The notes under the pieces are model-generated. The model saw only the letters and a list, made by a program, of their open reading frames with translations. It searched no databases and was not told the DNA's origin. DNA of 64,000 nt, taken from Monarcha castaneiventris obscurior (taxonomy: Eukaryota; Chordata; Aves; Passeriformes; Monarchidae). Below are positions 13,301 through 25,300 of this stretch, piece by piece. The position numbers and the translations under genes were made by a program. The stretch covers positions 16,365,001-16,429,000 of the forward strand of contig JAMPIT010000434.1 in the NCBI GenBank assembly GCA_026261815.1. Reading direction: 5' to 3'. Every line of letters begins with the position of its first letter. Positions within the stretch are counted from its first letter, which is position 1.

Positions 13301-13489
13301 TGGTTAAGGCAAGGGAGCCTTTGATTTTCATTTAAACCAAAGGGTGGGATCTTGCTAAGAAGTCAGGTGTGAGCAGGGATGACTGGGGCACAGGCAAACA
13401 TTTCTCTGGCATAGCTGGAGCAGCACCTTTGAGCAGGGGCTTTGAGGTGATTTGGCAGGGATGGCCTCTACTGCCACAGTCAGATCTGC
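10309..13489. other. Non-coding stretch, no gene recognised
   Basis: Returns to AT-rich, CpG-poor DNA after the CpG block. It holds the C-rich run described separately at 10811-10836 and an AT-rich part at about 11330-11360. I see no recognised repeat, RNA gene or protein family. Confidence 0.6.
10811..10836 (-). other. Possible G-quadruplex motif (C-rich on plus strand)
   Basis: Eight Cs (10811-10818), then CCC (10822-10824), then CCCC (10833-10836). On the minus strand these give four G tracts if the G8 run is split. One loop is 8 bases, slightly beyond the strict motif. It lies about 500 bases from the CpG block. Confidence 0.3.
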
Positions 13490-13544
13490 CAGGCCTTACC
13501 TGACACTCTGCCAGCTTCCAAGGAAATGGCACAGGTAAGGCCTG
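13490..13544. repeat. Perfect 13-bp inverted repeat (hairpin)
   Basis: CAGGCCTTACCTG (13490-13502) and CAGGTAAGGCCTG (13532-13544) are exact reverse complements. Between them TGCCA (13509-13513) and TGGCA (13527-13531) add a 5-bp inner stem, with a 6-base one-sided bulge and a 13-base loop. A perfect 13-bp stem at this spacing is expected by rough estimate only about 0.05-0.1 times in a window this size. Each arm contains AGGTAAGG, so each strand carries a splice-donor-like sequence. This explains the donor-looking sites here without needing a gene. It is short for a microRNA precursor. Confidence 0.6.
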
Positions 13545-16050
13545 TTGGAAATTAGGCCTCTTATTTACAATCTGGCTCGCTGATTTAATAATGCACAGAG
13601 ATAGGTCTGAAGTGAGTTTTGTTAGCATTGACTGGCAGTGATTCTTTCCCCAAGCTGTGCTTGTTTCTTTCTGCTGATGCCATGCTGATGGCAAGCTGAC
13701 CCATGCTGAAAGCCAGGAGGAGAATCCTTGTCTGCAAGCAACAGACATGGAGGAGAGAGCAGCTTACTAAACATGATACCATATCTGAGGAGCTCAGATG
13801 CAGCAAGTTCATTTTTCATGCTGTCACATCCATGGAGCCCTGTTGCTGTGCTTACACAACAGATTTGCCTGTGCATCCCTGTGCCCATTCACTCATCCAG
13901 TTGTGCTTCGGTCAGGAAGTGGAGGTTTGAGTTAGGAGCTCCCTATAGTCTCTGAAGCAAATCCCAGACATCAGCTACAACTCGATTTTTCAGTACTGCT
14001 GCTTACATGAACTGCTTTAGACCAGTGTAGCTTGTGACAGACTAATGGCATTTGCCTGAAATACCCTCTGCTAGGAGCTGCTGCTGGTCCTGCAGGGAAG
14101 TGTGAAGTAGGTTTTGCTGACTCATTGCCAGGGCTGACTTGCTGCTTCACACGGGTGCAAATCAACTTGGAGCAGCCTTCAAGCAGCAAAACCCAAACTT
14201 ACATTTAAGGACAGGTATGGCAGGAAATGGTACAAACCCTTGGCATAGCTAAGCCTAAAAACAAAGCATATTGTTATTTTCAGAATATTGTTAATTCATA
14301 AATCAAACTTCAGAAATATGGCTTTGATCTTAATATGTGCGTAGCTTGAAATAAAATTGGGATCTCCAGCTGTTTACAAATCTGCTAGTTCAGGAAGCAG
14401 AAAAACTGAATCAATTATTTGTTTCCCTGTCTACTCCCAGCTGCATTTGCTTGCAACTTTTACAGAGCAGGGGCATTATTTTCTCCCCTGAAGTTTTACA
14501 GGACCAAAGAACCTCAGATGCACAGGGCAACCCAAGGGCAATTGCCACACACATTAGAACATTACTAGTCCTATGGACTGGTCAGTATAAACACAACCCT
14601 CAGAACTTGTGTTGCCACCTGACACTTCAAGATCCAGATCACCCACAGAGGGTGGGTTCCCACTCTCAGCTAAGGGGTATTGCTCTTGTCCTCCAGAGCA
14701 GCCAGCTCTCAACCACTGCTTTTCTTCAGAAATATAATAATAATAATAATAATCTTCTACTCTTGCCCTCAGTGATGATTGTCTGCTTTTTGTATTCAGT
14801 TCCAATTAGTTTTTAAAATAGGCAAGGCAAGTTTCAAGCTGTGGAGTTTGTAATCCAGAGCTTATTAGCCTAAAGAAGAAAGTTCAAATTAAAGCAGTAC
14901 TGGTTTTCTTTTTTGTAAATTACTTACATCCTGATTATCTGCAATTTTCATCTTTCTTAAAAAGTGGAGAGTTTGGTTGTTAATCCTAAATATTGGGAAA
15001 TCTATCTAAAAGCACCTTGTCAAGTTGGTCAGAGCTGTCAGCTGTCAGTCTTGCTGAGGAACAATCCAGAGATTCCGTAGAGATGAACATGCTGTACACA
15101 TATCTATAAATAAAACCTTCTATATCGTTTGTGGTGAGCTAGAATTATATATGCACCTACATACATCCAAGGCTATAAATAAAAATTAGTATCTTGTTCA
15201 TGGAGCTGAGTTGGACTCAGATATGCTAATTGTCTCTCTCTCTGTTTTCACAAGTATGTACATATTGTCAGTCTATACTGTATATATAGTATATACAATA
15301 TGCTATTATCCTGTACCTAGGACACCAGATTTCTAACCCAAGGCTTATGGCTCTTAGAGCTCAGGTTATGGTCATCTGCAAAGACCTCATCTCCTTATGG
15401 TCCCTTTCTAAGGGGAAGTAAGGAAGGATGGAGGGAGCACACCAGAGTAGAGAAGGTTCTCAACAAACCCAGATGTGAAAGACAAAATTCTCCTTAAAAC
15501 ATTTGCCATAACAGACTTTCACCTAGAATGAGAGGGAGGAATAACTCTGAGCAGTCCTAGTAGGTAAGACATTACTATAGCACAGGATTCTGCTGAGCAG
15601 TGACCGAGCCAAAGTGAGAAAACGTGCAAGGCCAAGGTGTGCACACAGAGAAGTGCAGGGGATGTGTGGCTGGAGGCCTGCAGAGAGGAGGCTGCAACAG
15701 TCCTCCTTCACATGACTGGTGCCACATGAGGGGATGGTGAAAAAGGCAGAGAAAAGGCATGACATGACTCTTAGCTAGCATTTACTGCTCTCCCTAGCTC
15801 ATCTCTAACAGGTAACATACAGCACTCCAGTGTGACATCCACTTGATGAATAGCATTGCTCAGACTGCTCATGTCATTTCAAGCTGCTCGATCAATGCAA
15901 CTCAAATTCCCTTTGTAGTCCCCAGACAGGCAAAAACCCTCCACACAGACCTTCAGCCATGAGTCAGCCCCAGCTAGTGCGAGACACAGTTCTGGAACAG
16001 AGATTACCAGAGGCTAATGTACACCTAGGCATACGCTGTGCATCCTCACA
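13545..16050. other. Non-coding stretch, no gene recognised
   Basis: AT-rich unique-looking DNA. It contains the TAA microsatellite listed separately, a short TC run at 15233-15243 and a small AT hairpin at 15274-15293 (TATACT...AGTATA). No gene or named repeat is visible. Confidence 0.6.
14735..14753. repeat. (TAA)n microsatellite
   Basis: Six perfect TAA units plus one base. Short, but likely length-variable. Confidence 0.85.
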
Positions 16051-16165
16051 TAACAGATAATGATAGCTAACAGATCAATCAGAGACCAGACAGGCACAAA
16101 GATACACAGATACAGTTCAGATAACAGATGGGCATCATTAGACAATGGACACTAACAGACAACAG
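16051..16165. repeat. Degenerate CAGATA-rich tract
   Basis: Imperfect repeats of an ACAGATA/ACAGAC-type unit run through this segment. They produce several GATA-factor consensus sites (WGATAR), including AGATAA, TGATAG and a second AGATAA, within about 75 bases. It may be a decayed minisatellite that happens to be GATA-rich, or a GATA-factor binding cluster. The sequence alone does not separate these. Confidence 0.4.
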
Positions 16166-19100
16166 CTTTAATGGGAATGATGGGTAGGGGAAGATCAAGT
16201 GCATCTTTCCTCTGAGCTGACCCTCTAGTACCTCCTTCATTCCTTCCCATTAGTCTTCACATATTAAGAAAAAATGTCTTTCATTACTGGCTGTTGCTCA
16301 CGGGAGAAAAACCTCGGCTTTGGTGCTGGTTATTTTCTGTCTGTCCCTAAAACCAAAAGGACAGAGTAGACCCTGCTCTCAGCAGGAGGATTACTTAGTT
16401 GCAGAAGAGGTTTTAGGTAACTTTTGTTCCAAGCATTTTTCATTTATTTCTACAGGACCTCTTTCTGCAAGAGGCTTCTTGTTCTCATCAGGTTTGAATG
16501 ATACTTAAGTTTATCTTTAATCTATTTTATTTCATAGGAGATGAAATAAATGTTAGCTTGTACTGTGGCCAGCAGGAACCTCCCAACTATTAACCGAGAG
16601 TTATGGCAAGGACAGGGACCTGCGGAAGCTGCAGGAACCTGACCTTTGCAGAAATCCAACCCTTGGATTTTAAGGAATTGCTGTGAACAACTTTAGGTAG
16701 ACTTGTAAATGTTTCCCATTATATTGGCCAGAGTTAGTGTGGCTTTTAAAGTTCATTCACTCCATGTTACTACTACCTTCTGTAAACTACATTAATTTGC
16801 TTGAAATGACATACTCAATAGTTGTTTGCTAATAACCCATACATTATGCGAATTTTCACCAGCTCATGATCTGTAACTATGAACATATTCAAAGTATTTA
16901 CCTCCAATCTTGTTAAACTGATAGCTTTGGCTCTGTTTATTCAAGACACTGCTTTTAGAAAAGTCCTTAAGGAAATGTGTCTTGTACATAGAGCACCATG
17001 AAAGAGCAACACATTATCACAATCTGAACTATTGCTCATGCATTGTGCAATCTGGAACATAGCACAGCCAAGCCAGAATCACAGATGGTGTTTTACATGA
17101 CAGCAGTCATGACTATTGGCCCTCGAGTCATTTGGAAAAAAACAAAATAAAACAACCCAACCCTCAACATCTACCAGGATCAGGTCATACTGGAGGAGAC
17201 AGAAAAAGTAGCATCACTGCTTTATAAACATCTGATTTACACCCTAATAGGTAATTATGGCACAGCTGGTAGGAAAAAATTCAAGCAAAAAGTTAAAATA
17301 AACATGAAGAATTAGCTTAATCCAATCAACATTGCCTTCTCTGCACTACATCATGCCATTTCAGTATGAGAAGGTCCTGAGCAAAAATACTATTTTGGCA
17401 GGTTCTAGGGACAAAGTCAGTCCTAAAATTCCCTCTTTGAGTATTTGCATGTGTAGAGACTTTGGTAGCTTTCAAACAATTTGTGGTGCAGGTTGTTTGT
17501 GAGAACAGGTCTTTTATGTGATAAAGGCAATCCAGACCCAAATCCAGGGTGATTCTCCAACATTAAAACTAGGCCTTGAGCAAAATTCATAGACTGGCTA
17601 AGGAGCATCCCCTTAATGAAACAGGCATCTGCACAGAATTACCCAAGTTCAAAGCTCCTGGGTCAGGAGTGGCCAGAGCACATTTTGCTTTCGTTTTGCT
17701 CAGTATCTCAGGTTTGGAAATTTACCAAGCTCAAACAGATAATTGATTTGAGGAAGCATTAGATTTCAGGCCACTGTATGGAGTGTGCTGCTCTCAAACC
17801 CCTTGTAGCAGATATATCCAGTGTCAGACACTCTGTGCATCCTAACCTAAAGCCAAGTCCCTGCAAGGACACCTGAACACACCTTACTTGCACAGGTGAG
17901 GCAAGATCCTGTATCCATGTTAGAAAGGCCAAAGGGAGTTTCTACCCAAGTGCCAGAGATTTTCCCAATTTATCCAAAGTAGTTGCTCAGACAAAAGGAG
18001 TCCATGTAGCTGTTTAATAGCACAGCACAGAAGACAGCTCTGTATCCATCCTTGCCTCTGCCTGTGAATGCCCCCAGAAAAACCCCCTAGGTTAAACTCC
18101 ATGGAATGCAAATGAGATAGGATGGCGTTTCTAAGGAGTCCTTATGCCTGACACTTAGGAAAAATATCTACAATGCAAAGCATGTCATACTGCTAGTGGG
18201 AATTGCAGGAGGAGAGAGAACATTTTCTAAGACATCTGCAGGGAATATTTTATGAATTGAAGTGTGTTTTCTCTTAGGGGACAGTTTCATTGCTTCACTT
18301 GATTATCTCTGATATTTTAACAACCATTTTTTAAATGGTTTTCAAAAGAATGAAATTCAGAATCAAGAGGACATGTGATCCCCAAGGAGATGAGTGTTTT
18401 GCTTAGGTGGCCACCCATAACATTGGGGCATCTCAAACTGAAGTGGGAAAAATAAAGGAGTCTATGCAAAAATTAGAGACTGGAAAACCAAAATGTTAAA
18501 AAAATACCAGTGTAGATTTCTTATTTGTTGAATTGAAAATTGTTCTGAGAAACTTGAGATAAGTAATACAAAGTAAAGGGGCCCTTAAGATAATTCTCAT
18601 AATACTCCCCTTCAGATACTTCAGATCACACTGATTGCTTTACAGTGCAACCCAGCATAACTGGACTACACCCAGCAGAAGCAGCCCCATTTCCCTGCAG
18701 ATTTGACTCTGCAGTAAATAGTTAAGCCAAAAGTGGAGGCCTGAACCCACTCACTCCCTGATAAGACTGCAAGAGTTTTTTCTGCCACACTGGCACTGGT
18801 CTGCTAAAATCTACTGGGTTTGTTACACTTGCTAAGGTGCAAGACTGGGGTAATGCCAAGTAAACAGAGGTGCAGTAGTTCAAAATAGAGAGGCTGCTGA
18901 TCATTTATAATTTCCTTTCACCTCTCCACGTTTTTCACTGTGGCTGCTGAAAGCTGCTCTAACACAGACAAGGTCCAGGCATTCTGGACACTGTGCTCTG
19001 CAGGTCTCCATGAACTTATCCAGCCACAAGCAAATCCTGTTAACAGCCTCACTCTCACATTCACCCCATTAACAGGCAGAAAAATTGCAGTGCCTGGGTG

Positions 19101-20632
19101 CACAAGCAGAAATAATCGACAGCAGCTGGAAACCTACTGCCCAAAAAAAGTGTGCATTGGGTGGGTCACTCCTCACATTGCTTCCAAGTGTTTTTTAATG
19201 ACAACTTCAGAGAAAACACCACGACACTGCAGTCTGAGACAGCTTCTTGCTACACATGGAATTAAGAGACAAAAGGTTCAGGTCCTTTGATGAGGTGGGT
19301 GAGGACCCATCCAAACCAGCCAAAGAGTAGGACAGGAAAAGAGGTGCTTTTCCATCACTCACATATGGTCCTGTAGCTGCTGGCCAAGGCTCAAGCCCTC
19401 CTGTCCCAAGGCCACAAGTATCCTCCTCTCCTACTGCCTAATCTGCCTTTAACTCCTCCTGTTGTTTCCTCACCAATCAGATCTGTGCAGGTTTCCAGGA
19501 GAGAAACAATCCAGACCCAAATGCTTCCTAAGGCAAATCCAGCTTTCCCAGCTTACTGGAGGCCATGTTGTGCCCCAGTGAAGGGCTGGAGAGCCTGGCT
19601 GTTCTGCCCTGCCTGCTGCTGTCCTCACTTGGAATGAAAATCAAACTGTTTCTGCTGACTCCCACTCCTAACCATTTGTAGCAGACAGAATGAGAGCAAG
19701 AAAGGGATTCCACTGAGCAAAGAAACCAGGAGGGCACAGGCGTGGGCAAAGCAGCCGAGGAACAGAAGGCAGCATTTGTTTTGACTGATGCAACCTGACA
19801 AAAGCCAAGTAACGTGTCCATTTGCACAGCTGCATTTTGCTGTAGATGTGGCATGGACCACACAAAGGCTATTTAATGTAACAAATCGGTAATACAGGAA
19901 GGCGGGTTTTTTCCAGTTTCACACATAAAAATTTAATACATATCTATTTCAAAGAGATTCACACCACCCTTTTAGGCAAACCCTTTTTTTAGAATTAAAC
20001 ATATGAAGGGTTTTATTGTGCAAAGTAGCACGGGTTCATGTGGGATCAAGCTGCGAGCAGTGACAGCACCAGTTGTTGGGCTTTAGAGAGTGCAGTGGTT
20101 GAAACCTGGGTTAGTAAGCCACAAAACTTAAAGAAACGCGTGTCTACAGCTGGTTTAGGTTCCCAGAAATGTGCACTGCATGGTCAGGGGAGGGATGCTC
20201 AGGGAGGAGTAAGCAGCTCCCGTGTTAGCCTTCACTGCTTTTGGTCCCCTGGGAAATGCAAATCACCATCTGGTTACCTTTTTGATGAAGGAAGGGTTAA
20301 TAACCAGGTGTAAGTGGAAAAAAAATTTCAGCTTCACTGAAGAGACACAGCAAAAAAAAAAAAAGCACAAACGTAGCTGCACAGAGCCATCTGGGACTCT
20401 CGTTACATATGGGCCTGAAGTGGAATTGCACCTCACCAAACAGAGCTGGGGCAGCTCCTAACTGGGGCACAGGGAAACTGGGCTGCCTGCACAAGAGCAC
20501 TCCCAGTACCAACACAGCCACAGCCAGGCTCTGATCTAGGTTGCCACAAGGATTCAAATTCACTGAGTACTAAAGCAGAGAAATGCTAGAACCTCTTAAC
20601 TAAGCAGTTTGTTTCTCCTCCCCCCTACCAAG
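16166..20632. other. Non-coding stretch, no gene recognised
   Basis: AT-rich DNA. A CACAGGTGAGG donor-like site ends a CACCTTACTTGCACAG stretch near 17898 with no partner. A 19-base AT palindrome lies at 18322-18340. A 13-base A run lies at 20352-20364 and an octamer motif ATGCAAAT at 20256-20263. No recognised gene or repeat. Confidence 0.6.
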
Positions 20633-20663
20633 GACTGTCAGACTTCACTTTCCTGCTTAACAG
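20633..20663 (+). other. Exon-like segment, 31 bases, weak candidate
   Basis: A pyrimidine-rich acceptor (TTTCTCCTCCCCCCTACCAAG, AG at 20631-20632) is followed 31 bases later by CAG before GTGAGT, the textbook donor. The segment is too short to judge coding. It may be a microexon, part of a non-coding transcript, or a chance pair. Confidence 0.1.
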
Positions 20664-22326
20664 GTGAGTAATTACTTTTCAAATTTACAGCAAGCTGTTG
20701 ATTGAAAACATATAATTTTGAAATTATGATTATAGCAAACTTACATTATGATATTACATGATTCAATCTGCCATTATTTTTCAACAGCAAAATATTTTGA
20801 TTGAGCGAATCCATTTCCTTAATCTTCAAAACAGGACAGTTTAAATAGCAATTTCCCAAGAACAGCAGAAGCATAAAATATCCTCTGGCAGCTTATCTGC
20901 GGGGTTTAATGCATGGACTGCTAGAGCACTACCAGGGTGGGCTGTTTTCTGTGCACACTGTGCCTTATTGTATGTGCTGCTGGTCCTAATTGCTTTAGGA
21001 CCTAATTGCTGTGACACTATTGAACCCTGGACAGCAGTGTTTTGTTGTGTTTGATCGTGGCTTTTGTTGTTGCTCTTGTTGTTGTTGTTGTTTTAAATTA
21101 AAGAAATAAACGGACACCCCTGCCACGCCCCAACACCACATAGGAACAACCCTTAGACCAGGGCTGCACTGTGCTACTCCAGCAACAAAAGTGTGGCAAG
21201 GGGAGGCAACCAACTCTTCAACCACCTTAGGCACTGCTCCTCCTCCTCCCCAGGGATGGCAGGGTGCACCACGGCACTGCTCACTTATTTCTCTATAAGA
21301 AGAGGCATAAAATTTGCATCATATACAAATTAGAGGGTCCCCAGCCACCTCTCCCTGCAGTTTCCTCCCATTCCCGTGTTTTCTGAGCATGATTCCTGTG
21401 TCCAGGTCCTAAGGAAGAAATGTAGGCTGCTTTGCTACAGGACAGCAAGTCCTTGGTCTCAGACTATAAAGGAGACAGGCCTGAAAAAGGAACCTGGGAA
21501 TGTGTCCAGCCACTGGGCTGGGCCTGTACAGGAGACATCACCCAGCAGGGCCAGGATCCACAACAGCCACAGTTTGGTCTGCACTAAAGCCAACATATTC
21601 TTTCCTAATAATTAATGTGCCCCATAAAGTCCTGATGAACCACTCTGCCACTGAAATGTATATTTCTAAAGTACACAGGATGTTTAAAATGAACAGGATG
21701 TTTTCTAATATAACTTTCCCTTATTTTGTCAAAACTGAAAATGCAAGGAGACCTAGCTGCCAGAAAGTACGACAGCAAATGCTTTTAGGTTAAAAATTTA
21801 CCATGTTCTACATTCTTCTTGCATGAAGAGGACAGCATCAATTACTTTTGCAATGTGCAAAAATGTACAAACAGACTATATTCTCCTGGGCTGAGGCTTT
21901 GTACATATAGTCAGTTAGACATAGAAGAGAGTTTGGGGCCTCAAAATGTATTCCAACTGATTTCCAGCTCCTCTGCTATGTTGACATTTTCCTGTGACAG
22001 GTCTTTTTTGCACAGCACAGTTAGATTTGCCTGGAAAAATTAAATTATTAGCTTGTGTACAACTTGCTCAGATGATATGATATCTGCCCTGTCAAAAATG
22101 TATCTTAATTAGTTAAGACAACAGGCATTTTCCAGAACTGGCCTGTCGGAAAACATATCCTAGCATAAGAGAATCTTAAGGGTGATTTCACTTACAGTGC
22201 TTTAGTGAGACTATATTTCACCTTCTACATGCAAGTCTTTTCTTTACCTTCTTGAGGGCTGATACAGCTTATCTTCAGGTCACTGAATATCATGAGACAT
22301 CATTCTTAGAGCTTTAGTAATTTTTA
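20664..22326. other. Non-coding stretch, no gene recognised
   Basis: AT-rich DNA with a small tandem duplication of CCTAATTGCT (20985-20994 and 21001-21010), the TTG repeat listed separately, and ACAGGATGTTT twice (21675-21685 and 21693-21703). No gene visible. Confidence 0.6.
21064..21092. repeat. (TTG)n microsatellite
   Basis: TTG units interrupted once by CTC, followed by an AT-rich TTTTAAATTAAA stretch. Confidence 0.85.
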
Positions 22327-22346
22327 TTGTTTAAATATTTAAACAA
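22327..22346. promoter_or_regulatory. Perfect 20-bp palindrome of two forkhead-type half-sites
   Basis: TTGTTTAAATATTTAAACAA equals its own reverse complement. Each end, read outward, is TAAACAA, the core bound by FOX (forkhead) proteins. AT-rich palindromes do arise by chance, so regulatory function is inference. Confidence 0.3.
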
Positions 22347-25300
22347 CAAAACCTCCAGGGATGCAGAATTGCAGTAGAGTACCTACCAGAAATTTAAGGT
22401 GGAATACATGACAGATATGTTTTAATTGTCCTTCTTAGGTGTCCCCTGTTCCCTGTCTTCCTGGAACAGCATTATTTACTGAGATAAATCCCAATAAATT
22501 TAAACATACTATTATGATCAAATAGAGGGATCACAGTTAGCACAAAAGTTTATGCTTTTTAGCACCACCAGAGCAAAAAGCCAATGAAGACAACCTTACA
22601 AACCAGCCAAGCAAAACTGTTCAAACGGAGCAGGGACCATGAACCCTGCAATACCTTTATTGTGCCAATACAGCTCTCAGTACAGGTCACAGAGAGGATG
22701 GTAACGTGCTCTCCTGTTTAAGTTTCTCTTTTTGAAATTAACCTGAGTGTCTGGTTTGTTGGCTTTACAATAATTGCTTTGGGGACAGTCAGAATTTATT
22801 GATGTAGTGTTCACTGTATTATATTTATTTAGTAATGAAGGACATATTAAAATCTGGTTTAAGGTAGCAAGACCTGTATTCATGCAGCTGCAATGCCAAC
22901 AGCATTAAACACCTGGACCTGGTACCCACTAACACAACAAAGAAATGCAATCCTCTGAAATCCAACACAGTGCGATTTTTTTTTTGGGATGGGGAGGCAG
23001 GTTGGGGGTGTTTCTGCTAACTGGGAGAAAGGAAGCTGGACAGCAGACACTCCATTATGAGCATTTCCTGGCAGTAAACTAACCCAGACAAGCTAGAGCT
23101 CCAAAATTATCAGTGTTAGTACCAAGCGCTTCTACACTATGTGCTACTCACGCAGTTTTTGTGCACTCAACTCCTACAAACTGCAGGTGCTGTAGTGTTA
23201 ATAAGCCATTTGCTGTTCCTATTCCCTCTGTGCAGTAAATTGCTGACCATTACTCATTCTGTAAGTCTGTTACAAGCAAGAGAAAAGACACACATGTGAA
23301 ATGTTCAAAACTAATGCAAACAAGAATTTAACTGCTGTGAAAGGCCACTACTTATAGACACTTTGCAGTGTTTGCAGGCTGAATTGGTCTTGGGTTCCAG
23401 ATGAGTGTGACACAATTCTATTTGCAAGCAGTGCCCAGAAGGTCTGAGCAGCAGCAGCAGCTCTCAGAATATCTGACTTTTGCAAAGAACGAATAGGAAT
23501 TGTAGGGTAACCGGGAAAATGGACATGAGGAATCATTTGAACCTAAGCTGCAAAACCTGGGAGATCATTTAATGCCAGTTATCACTGACTGCGTGAGCTC
23601 ATTAGCCTCCACAAGGCTCATATGGCCAAGAAAACAACATAAATATTGCAGGTATCACAAATTTGATTTTGATACCAGCCTAGGCAAGCCTCCTCTCTCC
23701 TACATGCACACATGGAGGCAACTTCAAGGTGTATCACATTTGAGGGGACTCAGCTTGGTCTGCTGATGTCAGAACAGGGACTACATAGGCAGGAGCTAAG
23801 ATCAACACTCCACTCATGAGCAGTGCACCCACAGAGATCTGGAACCACCTGCAGCCTGTGCACAAGCCAGCCTTACCCTTGACAAGACATCAGGGTGGAG
23901 GGAGCCTGTTTCTCCTTTTTACTACATCCCTTCCTTTTGCTTCGTAAAGGGACTGAAGATTTGGTCCTTATAAAGGATAGAATAAGTATTCTCCATAACC
24001 TCTCCCACTACCAAATGTCTTACTTTTATTTTACCAATCTTGTTTGGCAGTAAACCTGTAAGTCAGCAGGATTTATTATCTGCAGATTTCCAGGAGCCAG
24101 GGGAATGCAGGAATATGCACTGTTTATTATTCCTTGTCCTGAAGCCCCCTTCCCATTGCTGAATGACAGGTTCCTCCTAAGTGCCTCTATATTGCTGTGG
24201 GGCACTTCACAGAGAGAGCACTGAGTGTAATCATACACCTGGATGGGCAATGATACAACTGTTGCAGTAATTTTTCTTTCCCTTAAGTTGTTATTTTTTA
24301 TTCCCCTTCCCTGGGAAACCGAGAGGTTGTTAAAAGTTCTTGAGCACAGTCATACAGTAACTGTAATGGTAACAGACCACAGAATTCAAGCATTCACATC
24401 AGAAAATACCACAGCATACTCTGGAGGGGGAAACAGTCTATTTTCTCCTCAAGAAAATATTTTCTATAATAAATATATCTGGACAGTTTACAAAGTCCTC
24501 AGAGGCTAACCAGTTAGCTGAACAAGTTCTATACCTGACACATTTTTCTTCAGGGTAACTTGCTTCATTCAGAGTTTTAATGTTTAAATAAACTGCTGCC
24601 CAAATCAATAATCTACGAAATCATTCACTCTGGGAAAGTCCTTCAATCCTTCCCCCCTGTTTTAAGTCAATTTATATGCTATGCTACAGCTACCTCCGGC
24701 TGCATTTCATTACCTTCCCACTCCATCTTGCAGCAGCCACTCTGTAGTTTTGGCTACTATGTTCTCAGCAAGGAGGTCCACAATATTTTATTTTGTGCCA
24801 GCTTGTCTCAGACAGCTGAGAAGCCCTTCTGTCTTGTCTCAGGGTTTTAGATCACTGCTGTATTCCAGCAGAGATGGTGAAATCTGAGGCCAAACAGCTG
24901 GAACGTATCCGCTAGTCTTTCCTAGTGACAGTAACTGAAGAGGTATCATTGCTGTTGGCTTTGATAATCTTAGATAAAGCAGGTGTGGGAGGAAACAAAC
25001 CTAGGCTGTATTGATCCGATCCTATCTTATTTCCTTCCCAGCACCAAGGTTGTAGACAGCTGCTCTCCTACCCTGACATTTTTTAAAGATACTCATAATG
25101 TCTATTAACAAAATAGTTTTCCAAAGACTTCACAGAACAGTGTTAGCCCCTCCAAAAACCTTGTAACTTCAGTGATATGTAGTCCTAAGCCAGCAAAGTA
25201 TTTAAGTAAGTATTTTAAATGAAGTTGTGCTAACAGAGATGGGACCACTCCTACACTTCAATCCTCTTCCATAAATGCAAAGGTTCCTTCTGTGGTCAAG

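Noticed and set aside
13332..13748. 138-codon minus-strand frame containing a CAG|GTAAGG donor
   Set aside because: The donor-like sequence is explained by the 13-bp inverted repeat; no recognised domain.
17880..17905. CACAGGTGAGG donor-like site on the plus strand
   Set aside because: No acceptor with an open segment upstream; isolated donor matches are common.
20239..20260. TTTGGTCCCC resembling the miR-133 seed end
   Set aside because: Match stops after 10 bases and no hairpin partner is visible.
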